From: Acidobacteriota bacterium
GTDB taxonomy: Bacteria > Acidobacteriota > Vicinamibacteria > Vicinamibacterales > UBA2999
Assembly (NCBI GenBank): GCA_030650395.1
Contig: JAUSDY010000099.1
Location: forward strand, 1 to 54,447
Direction: 5' to 3'
DNA length: 54,447 nucleotides
Positions 1-8,580 of this stretch are shown here, one piece after another. Numbering within the stretch: the stretch's first letter is position 1; every line of letters starts with the position of its first letter. Below the pieces are notes generated by a model, which worked only from the letters and a program-made list of their open reading frames with translations, had not been told where the DNA came from and made no database searches. Made by a program: the position numbers and the translations under genes.

Positions 1-1005
1 ATCCCGATTGGCGCGTTCACGTCGATGGTGCACACTGTGTCGGGCATCGTGCTGCACCGCTTGCACCGGATGTTGAACGCCGGCGACGTGCCCTACGAAG
101 CCGCGATGGTGATTGGCGCGATGGTCGACCTCGTGAAGGAGGTCGACCCGATGTTCTTCGACAAGATCGGCCTCGACACGCTCGAGCGCGACACGCTGCC
201 CGAGTTGGCGTTCCCCGGCAGCCGCGCGTCGGGGGATGCCTACGCGGCTGAATTCGACCGCCGCCTCGGCGGCCGCGTCTCCCGCCTTCGCGACTGGTCC
301 GCCGGCGCCGAGCGCGTCGTTGCCGACGCGGTCCGCGCCACCTTCGGCCTGACGACCGCCGAACTGGACGATGCGGAGGCGATCGATCGGGTGATGAACC
401 CGGCGCGAAATCCGTATCGCGTGGACATGCTGGACGTCGCGTATCACTCGCCGATGATGCGCACGCTCAATCACGCCACCTACGTGTTCGAGAAGCGCTT
501 GAGCCACACCGCCGACTCGCAGGATCAGCGGCATCGCATGGTCCCCGCGTCGCGGCCCATGATGACGCTCGCCGATACGACCGCACCCGACTACGTGACG
601 CCGCGCCTGCTCCGCCAGAACGCGGCGGCGCTGGCCGTCTACGAACAGGCGATGGCCGACGCGTGGACGGCCAAGAACCGTCTGCTCGCGCTCGGCGTGC
701 CGCTCGAGCACGCGTTGTATGTGCTCCCGAATTCCAAGGCGCTTCGCCTGGTCGAATCGGGATCGTTCATCGCGTTGCAGCATAAGTGGACGCTCCGGAC
801 CTGCTTCAATGCGCAGGAAGAAATCTACCTGGCGTCGATGGATGAGATCAGCCAGGTGCAGGCGATCCATCCGCAGCTTGGGCGGTACCTGGGCCCGCCC
901 TGCGTTCTGAGAAACCAGATCGTGTCGCCGCGCTGCACCGAGGGCACGCACTTTTGCGGCGTGCCGGTGTGGCAGTCGTTCCCCAACGTCGAGCGCCGCC
1001 TCTAG
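1..1005 (+). CDS. thyX: FAD-dependent thymidylate synthase family protein (ThyX-like), 5' end missing
   Basis: The reading frame is open to the left edge, so the start lies outside the window; the ATG at 25 is internal. ThyX enzymes methylate dUMP to dTMP with methylenetetrahydrofolate, FAD and NADPH in the cytoplasm. A ThyX-type signature RHRMVPASRP is visible, followed by the family-like segment RTCFNAQEEI. More than 335 residues exceed a single ThyX domain (about 220), which fits the two-domain ThyX-like form; the first domain is partly cut off. The stop TAG lies 11 bases before the next gene. The family call is good. Whether this long form is the housekeeping enzyme cannot be told from sequence. 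Confidence 0.75.
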   Translation: MPIGAFTSMVHTVSGIVLHRLHRMLNAGDVPYEAAMVIGAMVDLVKEVDPMFFDKIGLDTLERDTLPELAFPGSRASGDAYAAEFDRRLGGRVSRLRDWSAGAERVVADAVRATFGLTTAELDDAEAIDRVMNPARNPYRVDMLDVAYHSPMMRTLNHATYVFEKRLSHTADSQDQRHRMVPASRPMMTLADTTAPDYVTPRLLRQNAAALAVYEQAMADAWTAKNRLLALGVPLEHALYVLPNSKALRLVESGSFIALQHKWTLRTCFNAQEEIYLASMDEISQVQAIHPQLGRYLGPPCVLRNQIVSPRCTEGTHFCGVPVWQSFPNVERRL

Positions 1006-1016
1006 ACTATAGACTA

Positions 1017-1733
1017 GTGGCCTGGATCGCGCACCTCTACACCGCCCTCGGCGCCGTCATGGCGCTTGCCGCCACCGTCGCCATTTTCGCCAACGACTTT
1101 CGAACGGCGTTCCTGGCGCTCGTGGCGACCGTGTTCATCGACTCCACCGATGGCCTGCTGGCGCGGGCGCTGCGGGTCAAGGATCGCCTTCCGCACTACG
1201 ACGGCGCGCGCCTCGACGACATCGTCGACTACCTCACGTATGTGTTCGTCCCCGTCCTGCTGATCTGGCGGGCCGGCCTGCTTCCCGACGGTTCGGTGTT
1301 GTGGGTAGGAGGGGCAGTGCTGCTCGCGAGCGCGTATGGGTTCGGCCAGGCCGAAGCGAAGGTGGTGATCGACACACCTGAAGCGGCGTTACGCAGGGGA
1401 GGCAAGCCGCCCGATCATTTCTTCACCGGTTTTCCGTCGTACTGGAACATCGTGGCTGTCTATTTGTTTGTGCTGGGGCTCGCGCCGATGACCAACGCGG
1501 CGATCCTCGTCGTGTTGTCGGTGCTCGTGTTCGTGCCGATCCGCTATGTGTATCCGTCGCGCACGATCACGCTGCAGGCGGTCACGAATGTCCTCGGCGC
1601 GATATGGGCCGTGCTGATCCTGGTCATCGTCTGGAGGTTACCGGCCACCGACGGTCCGTGGCTGGCGCTCTCGTTCGTGTTCCCCATGTACTACACACTG
1701 TTGTCGCTCTGGCTGCACGCGCGCTCGCGATGA
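1017..1733 (+). CDS. pcs: Phosphatidylcholine synthase (CDP-diacylglycerol-choline O-phosphatidyltransferase)
   Basis: An integral-membrane CDP-alcohol phosphatidyltransferase of 238 residues with several hydrophobic segments. The catalytic region reads DGLLARALRVK then DGARLDDIVDY, matching the family pattern DG..AR...G...D...D in the spaced form typical of Pcs. The later segment DHFFTGFPSYWNIV is also Pcs-like. The enzyme condenses choline with CDP-diacylglycerol to give phosphatidylcholine in one step. I chose GTG 1017 because the longer frame starting at 954 would overlap the upstream ThyX gene. The start lies 11 bases after that stop, so the two genes are probably co-transcribed. Confidence 0.8.
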   Translation: MAWIAHLYTALGAVMALAATVAIFANDFRTAFLALVATVFIDSTDGLLARALRVKDRLPHYDGARLDDIVDYLTYVFVPVLLIWRAGLLPDGSVLWVGGAVLLASAYGFGQAEAKVVIDTPEAALRRGGKPPDHFFTGFPSYWNIVAVYLFVLGLAPMTNAAILVVLSVLVFVPIRYVYPSRTITLQAVTNVLGAIWAVLILVIVWRLPATDGPWLALSFVFPMYYTLLSLWLHARSR

Positions 1734-1805
1734 CGTATCGTCTCATCCGACGTTGATGCTGCTGCTGGCGCTGTCCGCGTCGTTTGTCGGGCTGAGGTCG
1801 AAAGC

Positions 1806-2597
1806 GTGACTCCCACGCCGCTGCATGCCGGCAATCCGGGACCGTTCACCGGCGAGGGCAACTGGGCCTATTTGATCCACGGTCCGCAGCCGGTGTTGAT
1901 CGATGCCGGCGTCGGCCACGCGTCGCATCTCGATGCGATTGACGCGGCATCGCCTGGCGGCCCCGCGCGGGTGTTGGTCACGCACGCGCATAGCGATCAC
2001 GCCAGCGGCGCGCCCGCGATCCATGCGCGCTGGCCCGCTGCGCAGTTCTTGAAGATGCCATGGCCGGAACGGGATGCGAAGCATGCCGTGCCATGGCAGG
2101 TGATCCGGCCTGGCGATCGTTTGCCGACTGGCGAGGGCGACCTCGAGGCGATTCACACGCCGGGGCACTCGCCGGATCATCTGGCGTTCTGGCACGAAGC
2201 GTCGCGCGCCGTGTTCGTCGGCGACCTGCTGGTGGCCGGTACCACGGTATTCATCCCGGCCTCCGACGGCGGCAGCCTCACCGAGTACCTGCGATCGCTG
2301 CATCGGTTGCTCGAGCTCAAGCCGCTGCGCGCGTGGCCAGCGCATGGACCCGTGATCGACGATCCCGAAGCGCTGATCCGTCACTATCTCGATCATCGCC
2401 ACCAGCGTGAGTTGCAAGTGTTGGCGGCGCTCGAATCAGGACCGTTGACGGTGGAGCGGATCACCGAGGCGATCTACCAGCGCCTCACCGGTGCGCTGAC
2501 GCCGATGGCGAGAGAGAGCGTGCTCGCGCACCTGCGCAAGCTCGAAGACGAAGGACGCGCGCGCAGCGACGGATCGCAGTGGACGACCGGTCCGTAA
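1806..2597 (+). CDS. MBL-fold metallo-hydrolase, LACTB2-like
   Basis: 263 residues starting at GTG 1806. The dinuclear zinc motif HAHSDH is at residues 60-65, followed by GHSPDHLAFW and an FVGDLLV strand, as in glyoxalase II/beta-lactamase-fold hydrolases. The last 70 residues form a small winged-helix-like region (ESVLAHLRKLEDEGRARSDG). This combination is seen in LACTB2-type and RNase-Z-like relatives. The substrate cannot be read from the sequence; thioester or phosphodiester hydrolysis are possible. No signal peptide is seen, so it should be cytoplasmic. It lies 72 bases downstream of pcs, and the next gene starts 23 bases after its stop. Confidence 0.75.
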   Translation: MTPTPLHAGNPGPFTGEGNWAYLIHGPQPVLIDAGVGHASHLDAIDAASPGGPARVLVTHAHSDHASGAPAIHARWPAAQFLKMPWPERDAKHAVPWQVIRPGDRLPTGEGDLEAIHTPGHSPDHLAFWHEASRAVFVGDLLVAGTTVFIPASDGGSLTEYLRSLHRLLELKPLRAWPAHGPVIDDPEALIRHYLDHRHQRELQVLAALESGPLTVERITEAIYQRLTGALTPMARESVLAHLRKLEDEGRARSDGSQWTTGP

Positions 2598-2620
2598 ACG
2601 AGACGATATACTGTGGCCCC

Positions 2621-4834
2621 ATGGTCCGGACGGTAGGTCTCGCCGGGGGCGGCGTCCTGCTTGCCTATTCAATCCTGTCGATTGTGACGGGACAGCAGCT
2701 CGTGGCGCTCGGCGATCTCGGGCAGATGGTGCCGCCTCTTGCGTACGCGGCGCTGACCATGTCGCTCGCGCGCCGGTGCCGAGGGCAGGTCCGAATCTTC
2801 TGGAATCTCAACGCCGTGCACGGCGTCATGTGGGCCATCGGCCAGGCCGTGTGGACCTACTACGACTTGGCGCGCGGTGGCGTGCCGGTGATGTCGCCGG
2901 CCGACCCGCTCTTCTTCGTCTCCAGCATTCCGCTGGCCGCGGCCTTGTACGGCCGGCCGGAACGCGACCGGCCCCGATGGCTCTTCGACATCGTGCTGCT
3001 GGATCTCGTACTGATCGCGCTGTTCTCGGCATTCGCCTACATCTACTTCGTCGTGTCGATTGCGGCGATCGACGGGCCCGAGCAGCTCTATCACGACAAC
3101 CTCACTCAGCTGCTGAACGCGCGCAACCTCCTGCTCGCGTTGTGGGCCGCGGGCGTCTGGCGCACCTCGACCTCTCCTGCATGGCGGAAGATGCTGGGCG
3201 TGTACGCGGCGGGCCTGGCGCTGACCTTCGCCGGCGGACTCGTGTACGACTACGTCGACCGGTCGGGCCAGTACGTTGCAGGCGGACTGTGGGACCTCGC
3301 GTGGATGGTCCCGTACGTCGTGATGGCCCTGGCGGCCGGAATTGCGTATGACGAGAAACTGTTTGAGCCTGCTGAAGAAGCGCCACCGCTTGCGCGACTG
3401 CCGGTGGTCTCGCTGATCGCCACCACGCTGCTCGTGGCGATTCCGGCGATCGACGAGATCGCCCGGCGGCTCCTGGACGTGTCGCCCTCCATTGAGTTGC
3501 TGCGCACGCGCCTCGCGCTCGCGATGATGATCCCGTTCGGCTTTGTCGTCGTGGTGCGCGAGTTTTTCTCGAGGCGCGCCTTGATCCGCGCCGGGCAGGA
3601 GCTCGTCTCGACGCGCGAGCAGCTCGTGCTGGAGAAATTGGCGGCCGTGGGCCAGCTGGTGTCTGGCGTCGCGCACGAGCTGAACAATCCGCTGCAGGGG
3701 GTCCTGGGTTACGCCGAGTTGATGTTGGCGTCGAGGCCGTCGGCGCCGGAGTCCGAAGAGCTGCGCGCCATCCGCGACAACGCCAATCGCGCCGCCGGCA
3801 TCGTCCGCAACCTGTTGACCTTTGCCGGCCGCACTTCGTCCGCGCGCGGCTGGCAGCAGATGAACCGCGTGGTGCGAGACGCGGTGGCAGTACGCGAGGC
3901 GCAGCTGCACGAGTCCGACATCGACCTTCGCGTCGAGCTCGCGGAGCGCCTGCCGCTCGTCTACATCGATCACACCCGCCTCGAAGATGTGCTCGTCAAC
4001 CTGATCCAGAACGCCGAGAACGCGATCGCGGCGCGGCGGTCGGGCACCAGCATGCTGTCTGCGGTGCCCACGAGGGCGCGTGGCGAGATCACGGTGACCA
4101 CGAGTTTCCGTGGCGAGCCGGATCGCATTCTGGTCGAGGTGTTCGACAACGGCAGCGGTCTCAAGGAAGAGGATCTGAGTCGCGTTTTCGACCCGTTCTT
4201 CACGACGCGCGAAGTCGGGCAGGGAACCGGGCTGGGCCTCTCGGTGTGTTACGGGATCGTGCGCGAGCACGGCGGCCAGATCACCGCCCGCAATGCCGTG
4301 GGCGGGGGCGCGGCGTTTAGCATTGAGCTCCCCGTCATGGCAGAGTCGCTGGCGTCGGCAGCGGCGGCCTTCGCTGGAGCGCCGCCGCCCGCCGCCCCCT
4401 TCTCGTCCGTCCCCGTCCCCGACGACACCGTCGACGCTCCAGCAAAGCGGCCCAAGGCCCTGGTAGTGGACGACGAGGAATCCAATGCCGCGCTGGTGCG
4501 ACGCGTGCTGGCCGGCGCCGGCTACGACGTCGAGAGCACCACGCTGTCGCGGCGCGCGCTGGTCATGATCGAGCGGACCGCGTACGATGCCGTGATCGCC
4601 GACGTGAAGATGCCGGAGCTCAGCGGCCAGGAGCTCTACGGCCGGGTGTGCCAGATCCGTCCGGAAATGGCGCGCCGCTTCATCTTCATCACCGGCGACA
4701 TCGACGGAGAAGAGACGCGCGAGTTCCTCGACCAATCGCGCTGCAGTTATTTCATGAAGCCCTTCAACCTGGAGCGCCTGACCGCCGCGGTGGACATGCT
4801 GACCGGCTCGCGCGCCCCGGACAACCTTGGATAG
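2621..4834 (+). CDS. Membrane hybrid sensor histidine kinase with C-terminal receiver domain
   Basis: 737 residues from ATG 2621; an ATG at 2579 in the same frame would overlap the preceding gene. The N-terminal 320 residues carry about nine hydrophobic segments (7TM-type sensor). A HisKA domain follows with the phosphoacceptor His near residue 352 (SGVAHELNNPLQG), then an HATPase domain with N box NLIQNAENAI, G1 DNGSGL and G2 GQGTGLGLSV. A proline/alanine-rich linker leads to a receiver domain with phosphoacceptor Asp near residue 661 (DVKMPELSG), conserved Thr (FITGD) and Lys (FMKPF). No output domain is fused, so phosphotransfer to a partner is expected. The ligand is unknown. Confidence 0.85.
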   Translation: MVRTVGLAGGGVLLAYSILSIVTGQQLVALGDLGQMVPPLAYAALTMSLARRCRGQVRIFWNLNAVHGVMWAIGQAVWTYYDLARGGVPVMSPADPLFFVSSIPLAAALYGRPERDRPRWLFDIVLLDLVLIALFSAFAYIYFVVSIAAIDGPEQLYHDNLTQLLNARNLLLALWAAGVWRTSTSPAWRKMLGVYAAGLALTFAGGLVYDYVDRSGQYVAGGLWDLAWMVPYVVMALAAGIAYDEKLFEPAEEAPPLARLPVVSLIATTLLVAIPAIDEIARRLLDVSPSIELLRTRLALAMMIPFGFVVVVREFFSRRALIRAGQELVSTREQLVLEKLAAVGQLVSGVAHELNNPLQGVLGYAELMLASRPSAPESEELRAIRDNANRAAGIVRNLLTFAGRTSSARGWQQMNRVVRDAVAVREAQLHESDIDLRVELAERLPLVYIDHTRLEDVLVNLIQNAENAIAARRSGTSMLSAVPTRARGEITVTTSFRGEPDRILVEVFDNGSGLKEEDLSRVFDPFFTTREVGQGTGLGLSVCYGIVREHGGQITARNAVGGGAAFSIELPVMAESLASAAAAFAGAPPPAAPFSSVPVPDDTVDAPAKRPKALVVDDEESNAALVRRVLAGAGYDVESTTLSRRALVMIERTAYDAVIADVKMPELSGQELYGRVCQIRPEMARRFIFITGDIDGEETREFLDQSRCSYFMKPFNLERLTAAVDMLTGSRAPDNLG

Positions 4835-4837
4835 ACC

Positions 4838-6208
4838 ATGGACAAGATTGTCGACTTCATCAACGTCAACCGCGATCGCTACATCGACGAGATGAAGCGC
4901 TACCTCGCCATCCCGAGCATCAGCGCGCTGCCCGAACACAAGGGTGACGTGCGCAAATGTGCTGAGTGGACCGCCGACGAAATGCGCCGCATCGGCCTGC
5001 AGAACGTCCGGCTGGAAGAGACGCCAGGCCACCCGGTGGTCTACGGCGAGTGGCTTGGCGCAGCCGGCGCGCCGACGGTTCTCTTCTACGGCCATTACGA
5101 CGTTCAACCGGTTGACCCGGTCAACCTGTGGACCTCGCCGCCCTTCGAGGCCACCATCCGCGATGGCGAGATCTACGCGCGCGGATCGGCCGACGACAAG
5201 GGCCAGGTCTTCATGCACTTCAAGGCCATCGAAGCGCACCTCAAGCAGAACGGCAGCCTGCCGGTCAACATGAAGATCCTGATCGAGGGCGAGGAAGAGG
5301 TCGGCAGCGCCAATCTCGATAACTTCATCAGCACGCACAAGGACCTGCTCAAGGCCGACGTCGTCGTCATCTCCGACTCGCCGATGTTCGATCGCGGCAT
5401 TCCCTCAATTTGTTACGGCCTTCGCGGCCTGACCTACTTCCAGATCGATCTGCGCGGCAGCAAGTCGGATTTGCATTCGGGATCGTTCGGCGGAGCGGTC
5501 GCGAACCCGGCAATGGTGCTCGCGCAAGTGCTCGCGCAAATGAAGGACAAGAGCGGGCGCGTCAAGATCGACGGCTTCTATGACGATGTGGTGGCGCTCA
5601 GGCCGGAAGAGCGCGCGGAGTGGGCGAAGCTGCCGTTCAACGAGAAGAAGTACAAGCAGGAGCTGGGTGCGCCGAAGCTGTTCGGCGAGACCGGCTACAC
5701 CACGCTCGAGCGGGTATGGGCGAGGCCGACGTTCGAGGTCAACGGCCTGCTGTCGGGATTCACGGGCGATGGCGCCAAGACCGTGCTGCCGGCGGTGGCG
5801 ATGGCGAAGGTGAGCATGCGGCTGGTACCGAACCAGGACCCGAAGACGATCGGCGACTTGTTCGAGGACTACGTCAGGAAGGTCACGCCGAAAACCGTCG
5901 AGCTCAAGATCACGCGCATGCACGGCGGCAAGCCGTGGATGACCGATTTCGACAACACGTTCGTGCAGGCCGCCGGCCGCGCCATCGAACAGGGCTTCGG
6001 CCAGCGCCCGGTGTTCAACCGCGAGGGCGGATCGATTCCGGTGGTGTCAACCTTCCAGGAGGAGCTCGGCGTGCCATGCGTATTGTTCGGCGTCGGCCTG
6101 CCGGATGAAAACGCCCACGCGCCCGACGAGAAGCTCGATCTCGGCAACTTTCATAACGGCGTGATCGCGTCGGCGTATTTGTATAGGGAAATCGGGCAGC
6201 TGAAATAA
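4838..6208 (+). CDS. M20 family metallopeptidase (dipeptidase/carboxypeptidase type)
   Basis: 456 residues starting 3 bases after the kinase stop. Zinc-ligand and catalytic motifs of the M20 family are present: GHYDVQP (His86, Asp88), SADDKGQ (Asp near 119) and EGEEEVGS (catalytic and metal Glu near 150-153). A lid/dimerisation domain follows, including GGSIPVV and a C-terminal DENAHAPDE segment with the last metal-binding His. Length and motif spacing agree with the cytosolic dipeptidase subgroup (CNDP-like). No signal peptide is seen. The TAA stop is part of a palindrome shared with the convergent gene. The exact substrate (dipeptide or acylated amino acid) is not determinable. Confidence 0.85.
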   Translation: MDKIVDFINVNRDRYIDEMKRYLAIPSISALPEHKGDVRKCAEWTADEMRRIGLQNVRLEETPGHPVVYGEWLGAAGAPTVLFYGHYDVQPVDPVNLWTSPPFEATIRDGEIYARGSADDKGQVFMHFKAIEAHLKQNGSLPVNMKILIEGEEEVGSANLDNFISTHKDLLKADVVVISDSPMFDRGIPSICYGLRGLTYFQIDLRGSKSDLHSGSFGGAVANPAMVLAQVLAQMKDKSGRVKIDGFYDDVVALRPEERAEWAKLPFNEKKYKQELGAPKLFGETGYTTLERVWARPTFEVNGLLSGFTGDGAKTVLPAVAMAKVSMRLVPNQDPKTIGDLFEDYVRKVTPKTVELKITRMHGGKPWMTDFDNTFVQAAGRAIEQGFGQRPVFNREGGSIPVVSTFQEELGVPCVLFGVGLPDENAHAPDEKLDLGNFHNGVIASAYLYREIGQLK

Positions 6209-6261
6209 GACGCCGGGTTCATTTTTTCAGTAACAGACTCAAAAATGAACCCGGCGTCTTA
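6206..6261. terminator. Bidirectional terminator-like hairpin joining two convergent genes
   Basis: Two perfect 21-bp arms (6206-6226 and 6241-6261; arm core GACGCCGGGTTCATTTTT) surround a 14-base loop. Each arm ends in a T run on its own strand, so either transcript would form a GC stem followed by U residues. Both stop codons, TAA of the M20 peptidase and TAA of the SirB1-like gene, are the outer three bases of the arms. The same element recurs at 21703-21760. Confidence 0.8.
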
Positions 6262-7137
6262 ATTCAGTTGCGCCACTCGGCGGCGGAGCGTTTTCACGTG
6301 CTCCCAGACCTGCTCGGTTTCTTTCCGCTCGTCTTCGTCCTGCTCCGACAGGCGCGCCAGCTTGAGGTATTCCTCGAGGTCCCGCAGCGCGCGTGAAAAA
6401 TCGTTCATATGATACGCGAGCAGTCCGCGATCGCGAAGGTCGGCGAGCGACGCGGGTTGTAGCGCCAGCAGCGCGTCGGTGGCAGACCGCGCCTGCGGAA
6501 ACGAATGCATCTTCACGTACAGCTTCTTCAGGTTGAGCAGCATCCGCACCACCACCTGGCGGCGGGTTGCGCCCGCAAGTAGCGCGGCCTCAAAGGCCGC
6601 GTCCTCTCCCATGTAACGATTGAGCAGCTGACGGCAGTCGGTCTCGTTCAGGATCGCGCCGCCGTGGAACGGGTCGACGATCAGCCCGTCATCGGGGTTG
6701 CCGGCATGCGGATCCGGCAACGCGCGCACCAGGAAGTGACCAGGAAAATTCACGCCCTCGGCGCGCACCCCGGCGCGGCGCGCGACCTCGATGTAGAGGA
6801 CCGCCATGGTGATCGGAATGCCCTTCTTCCGATCCATCACCTCGTTGAGGCAGCTGTTGCGCGGGTCGTCGTACTGTTCGCGGTTGCCGGCGAAGCCCAG
6901 CTCGCCAAAGAGGTAACGGTTGACCGCGTCGATGCGGGCGGCCAGAGGCGCGTCCTGTCCCGGGTCCTTCGCGACAAAATGAAACGCCTCGTCGCCGATG
7001 CGATCGAGCCGCTCAAGATACGGCGCCGGATCGAGCCGCGGGTATTCGATCCGCGCGACCAGCAGCGCCGCGGCAGCGAGGTCAGACCCCGGCCGGTCGG
7101 CGGCTTCCACGATCTGGTCGGCGAGCGTCTTCAACAC
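6259..7137 (-). CDS. SirB1-like transglutaminase-fold protein with TPR-like C-terminus
   Basis: About 292 residues from the GTG at 7137. The core segment NSCLNEVMDRKKGIPITMAV, then GVNFPGHFLVR and a VDPFHGG motif, match the SirB1/Transglut_core2 family. The last 90 residues look like a TPR hairpin (QARSATDALLALQP...YHMNDFSRALRDLEEYL). The function of the family is not established. A longer frame from 7260 would add 41 residues encoded by a duplicated 42-bp repeat inside the upstream HAD gene, so I reject that start. GTG 7137 lies 7 bases after the HAD stop, with TGAGG overlapping that stop as a likely ribosome binding site. It is probably translated with the HAD gene. Confidence 0.75.
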   Translation of the reverse strand: MLKTLADQIVEAADRPGSDLAAAALLVARIEYPRLDPAPYLERLDRIGDEAFHFVAKDPGQDAPLAARIDAVNRYLFGELGFAGNREQYDDPRNSCLNEVMDRKKGIPITMAVLYIEVARRAGVRAEGVNFPGHFLVRALPDPHAGNPDDGLIVDPFHGGAILNETDCRQLLNRYMGEDAAFEAALLAGATRRQVVVRMLLNLKKLYVKMHSFPQARSATDALLALQPASLADLRDRGLLAYHMNDFSRALRDLEEYLKLARLSEQDEDERKETEQVWEHVKTLRRRVAQLN

Positions 7138-7144
7138 CTCGGCC

Positions 7145-7918
7145 TCAGTCCGGGGCCCCCGCCACGTGGACTTTGCGTGGTGGGGTGGAGTCCGGGGCCC
7201 CCGCCACGCGGACTTTGCGTGGTGGGGTGGAGTCGGCACACAGCGCGTCCAGCGCGGCAAGGGTGAGCGCGTGCAGCCCCGGCACCACCAGCTCCGCGTT
7301 GGCGCGCAGCTCGGGTTCCGAGTAGGTGTTGGTCACGGCGACGCAGCGCAAGTCGGCGCCCCGCGCCGAGACAAGCCCCCACTTCGTGTCTTCGATGGCC
7401 ACCGTCCGCCAGGGGATGAGCTCGCGGCCGGTCACCGCGCGAAGGCGCGCCAACGCCGTCACGTAGGGATCGGAACTGGGTTTGCTGCGCTCGGTTTGAT
7501 CGGCGCCGACGATGACCGTAAACAGCGGGCGCAGGCCGGTTCGCTCGAGGACATCTTCGATCTCGTGGGTGAGAGAGCCCGAGGCGATCGCGATCGGCAC
7601 GGCCGCCGCGGCCGCGCGGATGAAATCGGCCGCGCCGGGAAACAGCATCTCACCGGCGGCAGACAGTTCTTCGTAGCGCCGGCCCTTTTCGGCGATGAGC
7701 GCCGTGACCCGGCCGTCGTCCATGGGCAGGTCCTGGTCCATGCCGATCGCCTTGAACACGCCGACATCGTCGTAGCCGAGATAGCGCTCGAAGTAATCGG
7801 CGGCCGACATCGTGATGCCCTTCGGCGTGAGGATGTCCTGGTAGGCGAGAAGGTGCAGGCGTTCGGTGTCGACAATCACCCCGTCGAAGTCGAACACAAT
7901 CGCCTGAAGCGCGTTCAT
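7145..7918 (-). CDS. HAD-superfamily hydrolase, beta-phosphoglucomutase/phosphatase type
   Basis: 257 residues from ATG 7918, two bases after the stop of the upstream DUF1684 gene. Motif I is DFDGVIVDT near the N-terminus with the nucleophile Asp and acid/base Asp. Motif II is IASGS, motif III is the Lys in KPSSDPY, and motif IV is AIEDTKWG. The spacing is that of HAD subfamily IA with a helical cap (beta-PGM or sugar-phosphate phosphatase-like). The last 30 residues are not part of the fold. They are a duplicated 14-residue peptide (STPPRKVRVAGAPD) encoded by two tandem copies of a 42-bp palindromic repeat, so the C-terminus has been extended by repeat insertion. Confidence 0.8.
   Translation of the reverse strand: MNALQAIVFDFDGVIVDTERLHLLAYQDILTPKGITMSAADYFERYLGYDDVGVFKAIGMDQDLPMDDGRVTALIAEKGRRYEELSAAGEMLFPGAADFIRAAAAAVPIAIASGSLTHEIEDVLERTGLRPLFTVIVGADQTERSKPSSDPYVTALARLRAVTGRELIPWRTVAIEDTKWGLVSARGADLRCVAVTNTYSEPELRANAELVVPGLHALTLAALDALCADSTPPRKVRVAGAPDSTPPRKVHVAGAPD
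7149..7232. repeat. Two tandem copies of a 42-bp REP-like palindromic repeat
   Basis: Units 7149-7190 and 7191-7232 differ at one base. Each can form a hairpin with stem CCGCCACGC / GCGTGGTGG around a 7-base loop. The 42-bp period keeps frame in the HAD gene, where the repeat encodes its C-terminal tail. Confidence 0.85.
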
Positions 7919-7920
7919 GC

Positions 7921-8544
7921 TCACGGTACGCTCGACGCAGCCTTCGGCAAACGCTCGCCGGCGCGGATCGGCGTCGTCAAGCGGTTCTCCGCCGGTGGAT
8001 ACGGGCAATTGAACTCAGGGCTGTAGTAGCAATACGGGTGATAGGCGCCGTTGAAGTCGACGACGTAGATGCCGGTGGGGGTGGGGTCGAGCTCCATGTA
8101 GCGGCCGGCCGTGTAAGTTTCGGCGCCGCTTGTCAGATCCGAGAACGGCACGAACAACCGGTTCGCCTTCGGGGTGTCGACGTCGATGAACGCCGTGAGT
8201 TTCAGGGGCTGCCCTTTGAGGGAGAACTTCAACGTGCCGACGCGCTCGAGGGCGCGGATCTCGCCGGTCGAGGTCGGCACCTGGATGCGGGTGCGCACGT
8301 CGGCTGGTTGCAGCGTGGCCGGCACGGCGTACCCTTCATCGATCGGAAAGTAGGCAAGCGGCAAGAGCTCGGCTTTCTTGTCCGGCGGCACCGGCGAATC
8401 CGGATCGCTCTTGAAGCCTTCGTCTTTGGCGGCGCGGGCGGCCGCGATCTTCCCGGCGTAGTCTTCGGGTTCCGACGTGCACGCCGCCGACGCGAAGCCA
8501 GCCGCGAGAACGGCCGCAAGTATCCGGCACTTCACGGTATTCAC
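7921..8544 (-). CDS. DUF1684 domain lipoprotein
   Basis: About 207 residues from GTG 8544; a second GTG at 8535 is also possible. A short hydrophobic N-terminus (RILAAVLAAGFASAAC) ends in a cysteine that could be lipidated, although the lipobox is weak. The body matches DUF1684: the segment TAFIDVDTPKANRLFVPFSDLTSG, then GRYMELDPTP and DFNGAYHPYCYYSPEFNCPYPPAENRL near the C-terminus with its Tyr/Cys/Pro-rich signature. The function is unknown. It heads a three-gene operon (DUF1684, HAD, SirB1-like) with gaps of 2 and 7 bases. It is divergent from the alpha/beta hydrolase across less than 40 bases. Confidence 0.75.
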   Translation of the reverse strand: MNTVKCRILAAVLAAGFASAACTSEPEDYAGKIAAARAAKDEGFKSDPDSPVPPDKKAELLPLAYFPIDEGYAVPATLQPADVRTRIQVPTSTGEIRALERVGTLKFSLKGQPLKLTAFIDVDTPKANRLFVPFSDLTSGAETYTAGRYMELDPTPTGIYVVDFNGAYHPYCYYSPEFNCPYPPAENRLTTPIRAGERLPKAASSVP

Positions 8545-8580
8545 TATGCCACGGGAGGTATGCTGCGTCACAGAGCGTCC

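Noticed and set aside
2669-5338. An 889-codon open frame on the minus strand
   Set aside because: It lies antisense to the histidine kinase and M20 peptidase genes, both of which show complete family motifs. The antisense frame is Arg/His/Asp-rich with no recognisable domain, as expected of a high-GC shadow frame.
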